A stretch of DNA of 64,000 nucleotides, from the NCBI GenBank assembly GCA_949287425.1, contig CASEGJ010000001.1, positions 1 to 64,000 on the forward strand. The letters are read 5' to 3'. Below are positions 63,408 to 64,000 of the stretch, piece after piece (position 1 is the stretch's first letter; the number at the start of each line of letters is the position of its first letter). Below the pieces are notes generated by a model, which saw only the letters and a program-made list of their open reading frames with translations, searched no databases and was not told the origin of the DNA. A program made the translations under genes and the position numbers. Source of the stretch: an uncultured Caryophanales bacterium (GTDB taxonomy: Bacteria > Bacillota_I > Bacilli_A > RFN20 > CAG-288).

Positions 63408-63693
63408 ATAAATATTATAGATTACAACTAAGAGAGTTTCAATTTAAAACTAGAAGAAAACAACAATTGTTTTATAAGAAAATTTACATGTTGTTTAAAT
63501 GATTTTGAATGTTTTTAGATGGACTAAAATTCTCGATAAAACATGGATTTTTTAAGATAATTAATTGTGAGTAATAAATTTATTGTTGCTATTAAAAATA
63601 TCAAATAAAAAGTAAAAAAATAACAATTATTTAGCTGATTAATGTAAAAGAATTTATTTCTTTAATTACTCAATATGCATAGGAAGAAAAATT

Positions 63694-64000
63694 ATGAAAT
63701 ATGAAGAAAGCGATAGAGTAGAACTTAAGCGAGAAATGGTAAATGATTTAAATAAAGAAATTATTTCTTTTTTGAATGTTGAAGTTGGAAATAACAGCCC
63801 TTGGTGAAATCTATCGATATAGCATTGATGATATTTTGCTCGGTGTTCATTCTTTTAGAAATCCAAAATTGATAGCTGTACTACATAAGTTTGAATTTAT
63901 AGAGAATTATGGCACTGGTATTAAAAAAATTAGAGAAGCTTATCCTAACTATGATATCAGAAAGCTTCTAATTAACCATCGTCTATGGTTTAGAGTTGCT
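63694..64000 (+). pseudogene. Broken AlbA_2-type ATP-binding protein gene
   Basis: ATG 63694 begins MKYEESDRVELKREMVNDLN, the AlbA_2 start, but the frame ends after 38 codons. Directly after, another frame gives SIDDILLGVHSFRNPKLIAV and IENYGTGIKKIREAYPN, the C-terminal part of the same family, with the 250-300 residues between missing. So an internal deletion with a frameshift has removed the core. It continues past the window edge. Confidence 0.7.

Overview
The window comes from a low-GC Bacillota bacterium of the class Bacilli (Erysipelotrichales/RF39/Mollicutes-related type), probably an animal-gut commensal. The evidence is very AT-rich DNA, AAGGAG-type ribosome binding sites, UAA/UAG/UGA all used as stops (standard code), a bile-salt-hydrolase-like amidase, a TasA/SipW-type surface operon, a TPP riboswitch with thiamine salvage and a CoA-disulfide reductase. 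This placement is inference from gene content only.

Bases 1-11000 are accessory and visibly less AT-rich than the rest. They hold a nitroreductase tail, an unusual degenerate tandem repeat array (about 240-700), two decayed phage genes (terminase small subunit with an in-frame UGA, ParB-like/methylase with two frameshifts) and an intact tightly spaced three-gene module (2433-9856). The module encodes an SF2 helicase with a C-terminal PD-(D/E)XK nuclease, an unrecognised 579-residue protein whose C terminus resembles the end of a PIWI domain, and a protein joining a DEDDh exonuclease, a PD-(D/E)XK domain, a winged helix and a zinc ribbon. This is the best candidate for an undescribed defence system. 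Transposon and ATP-binding-protein remnants follow it.

From 11371 to 28000 the DNA looks like chromosomal backbone: WYL regulator, ArsB-like permease, choloylglycine-hydrolase-like enzyme, gdhA, a tandem pair of covarying RNA structures, a TerD-like protein, an RHH-WYL regulator, DegV, an Ig-like exported protein, three tRNAs (Arg-CCU, Arg-CCG, Leu-UAG), cdd, ogt, thiN, TPP riboswitch-thiT and a ferredoxin-NADP reductase. An apparently independent structured small RNA with its own promoter and terminator lies at 27923-28035.

From 29900 to 42000 are surface genes. Three SipW-type precursors, a SipW-like signal peptidase with an extra cytoplasmic domain and a membrane protein form one cluster; a collagen-like/beta-helix lipoprotein lies further on. 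Both units carry a homopolymeric G/C tract inside the promoter, suggesting phase variation.

From 42254 to 47358 is a second defence-like island (DUF4177, MazG-like, DUF2075 ATPase-nuclease, GIY-YIG, PDDEXK_4 proteins, with remnants). From 47500 onward come membrane/ABC transporters, an alpha/beta hydrolase, two glycosyltransferases, a diaminopentanoate-dehydrogenase-like enzyme, a LysR regulator divergent from a CPA2 antiporter, a giant DUF4011-type helicase-nuclease and a broken AlbA_2-type gene at the right edge. All functional statements are read from motifs by eye; no database search was possible.
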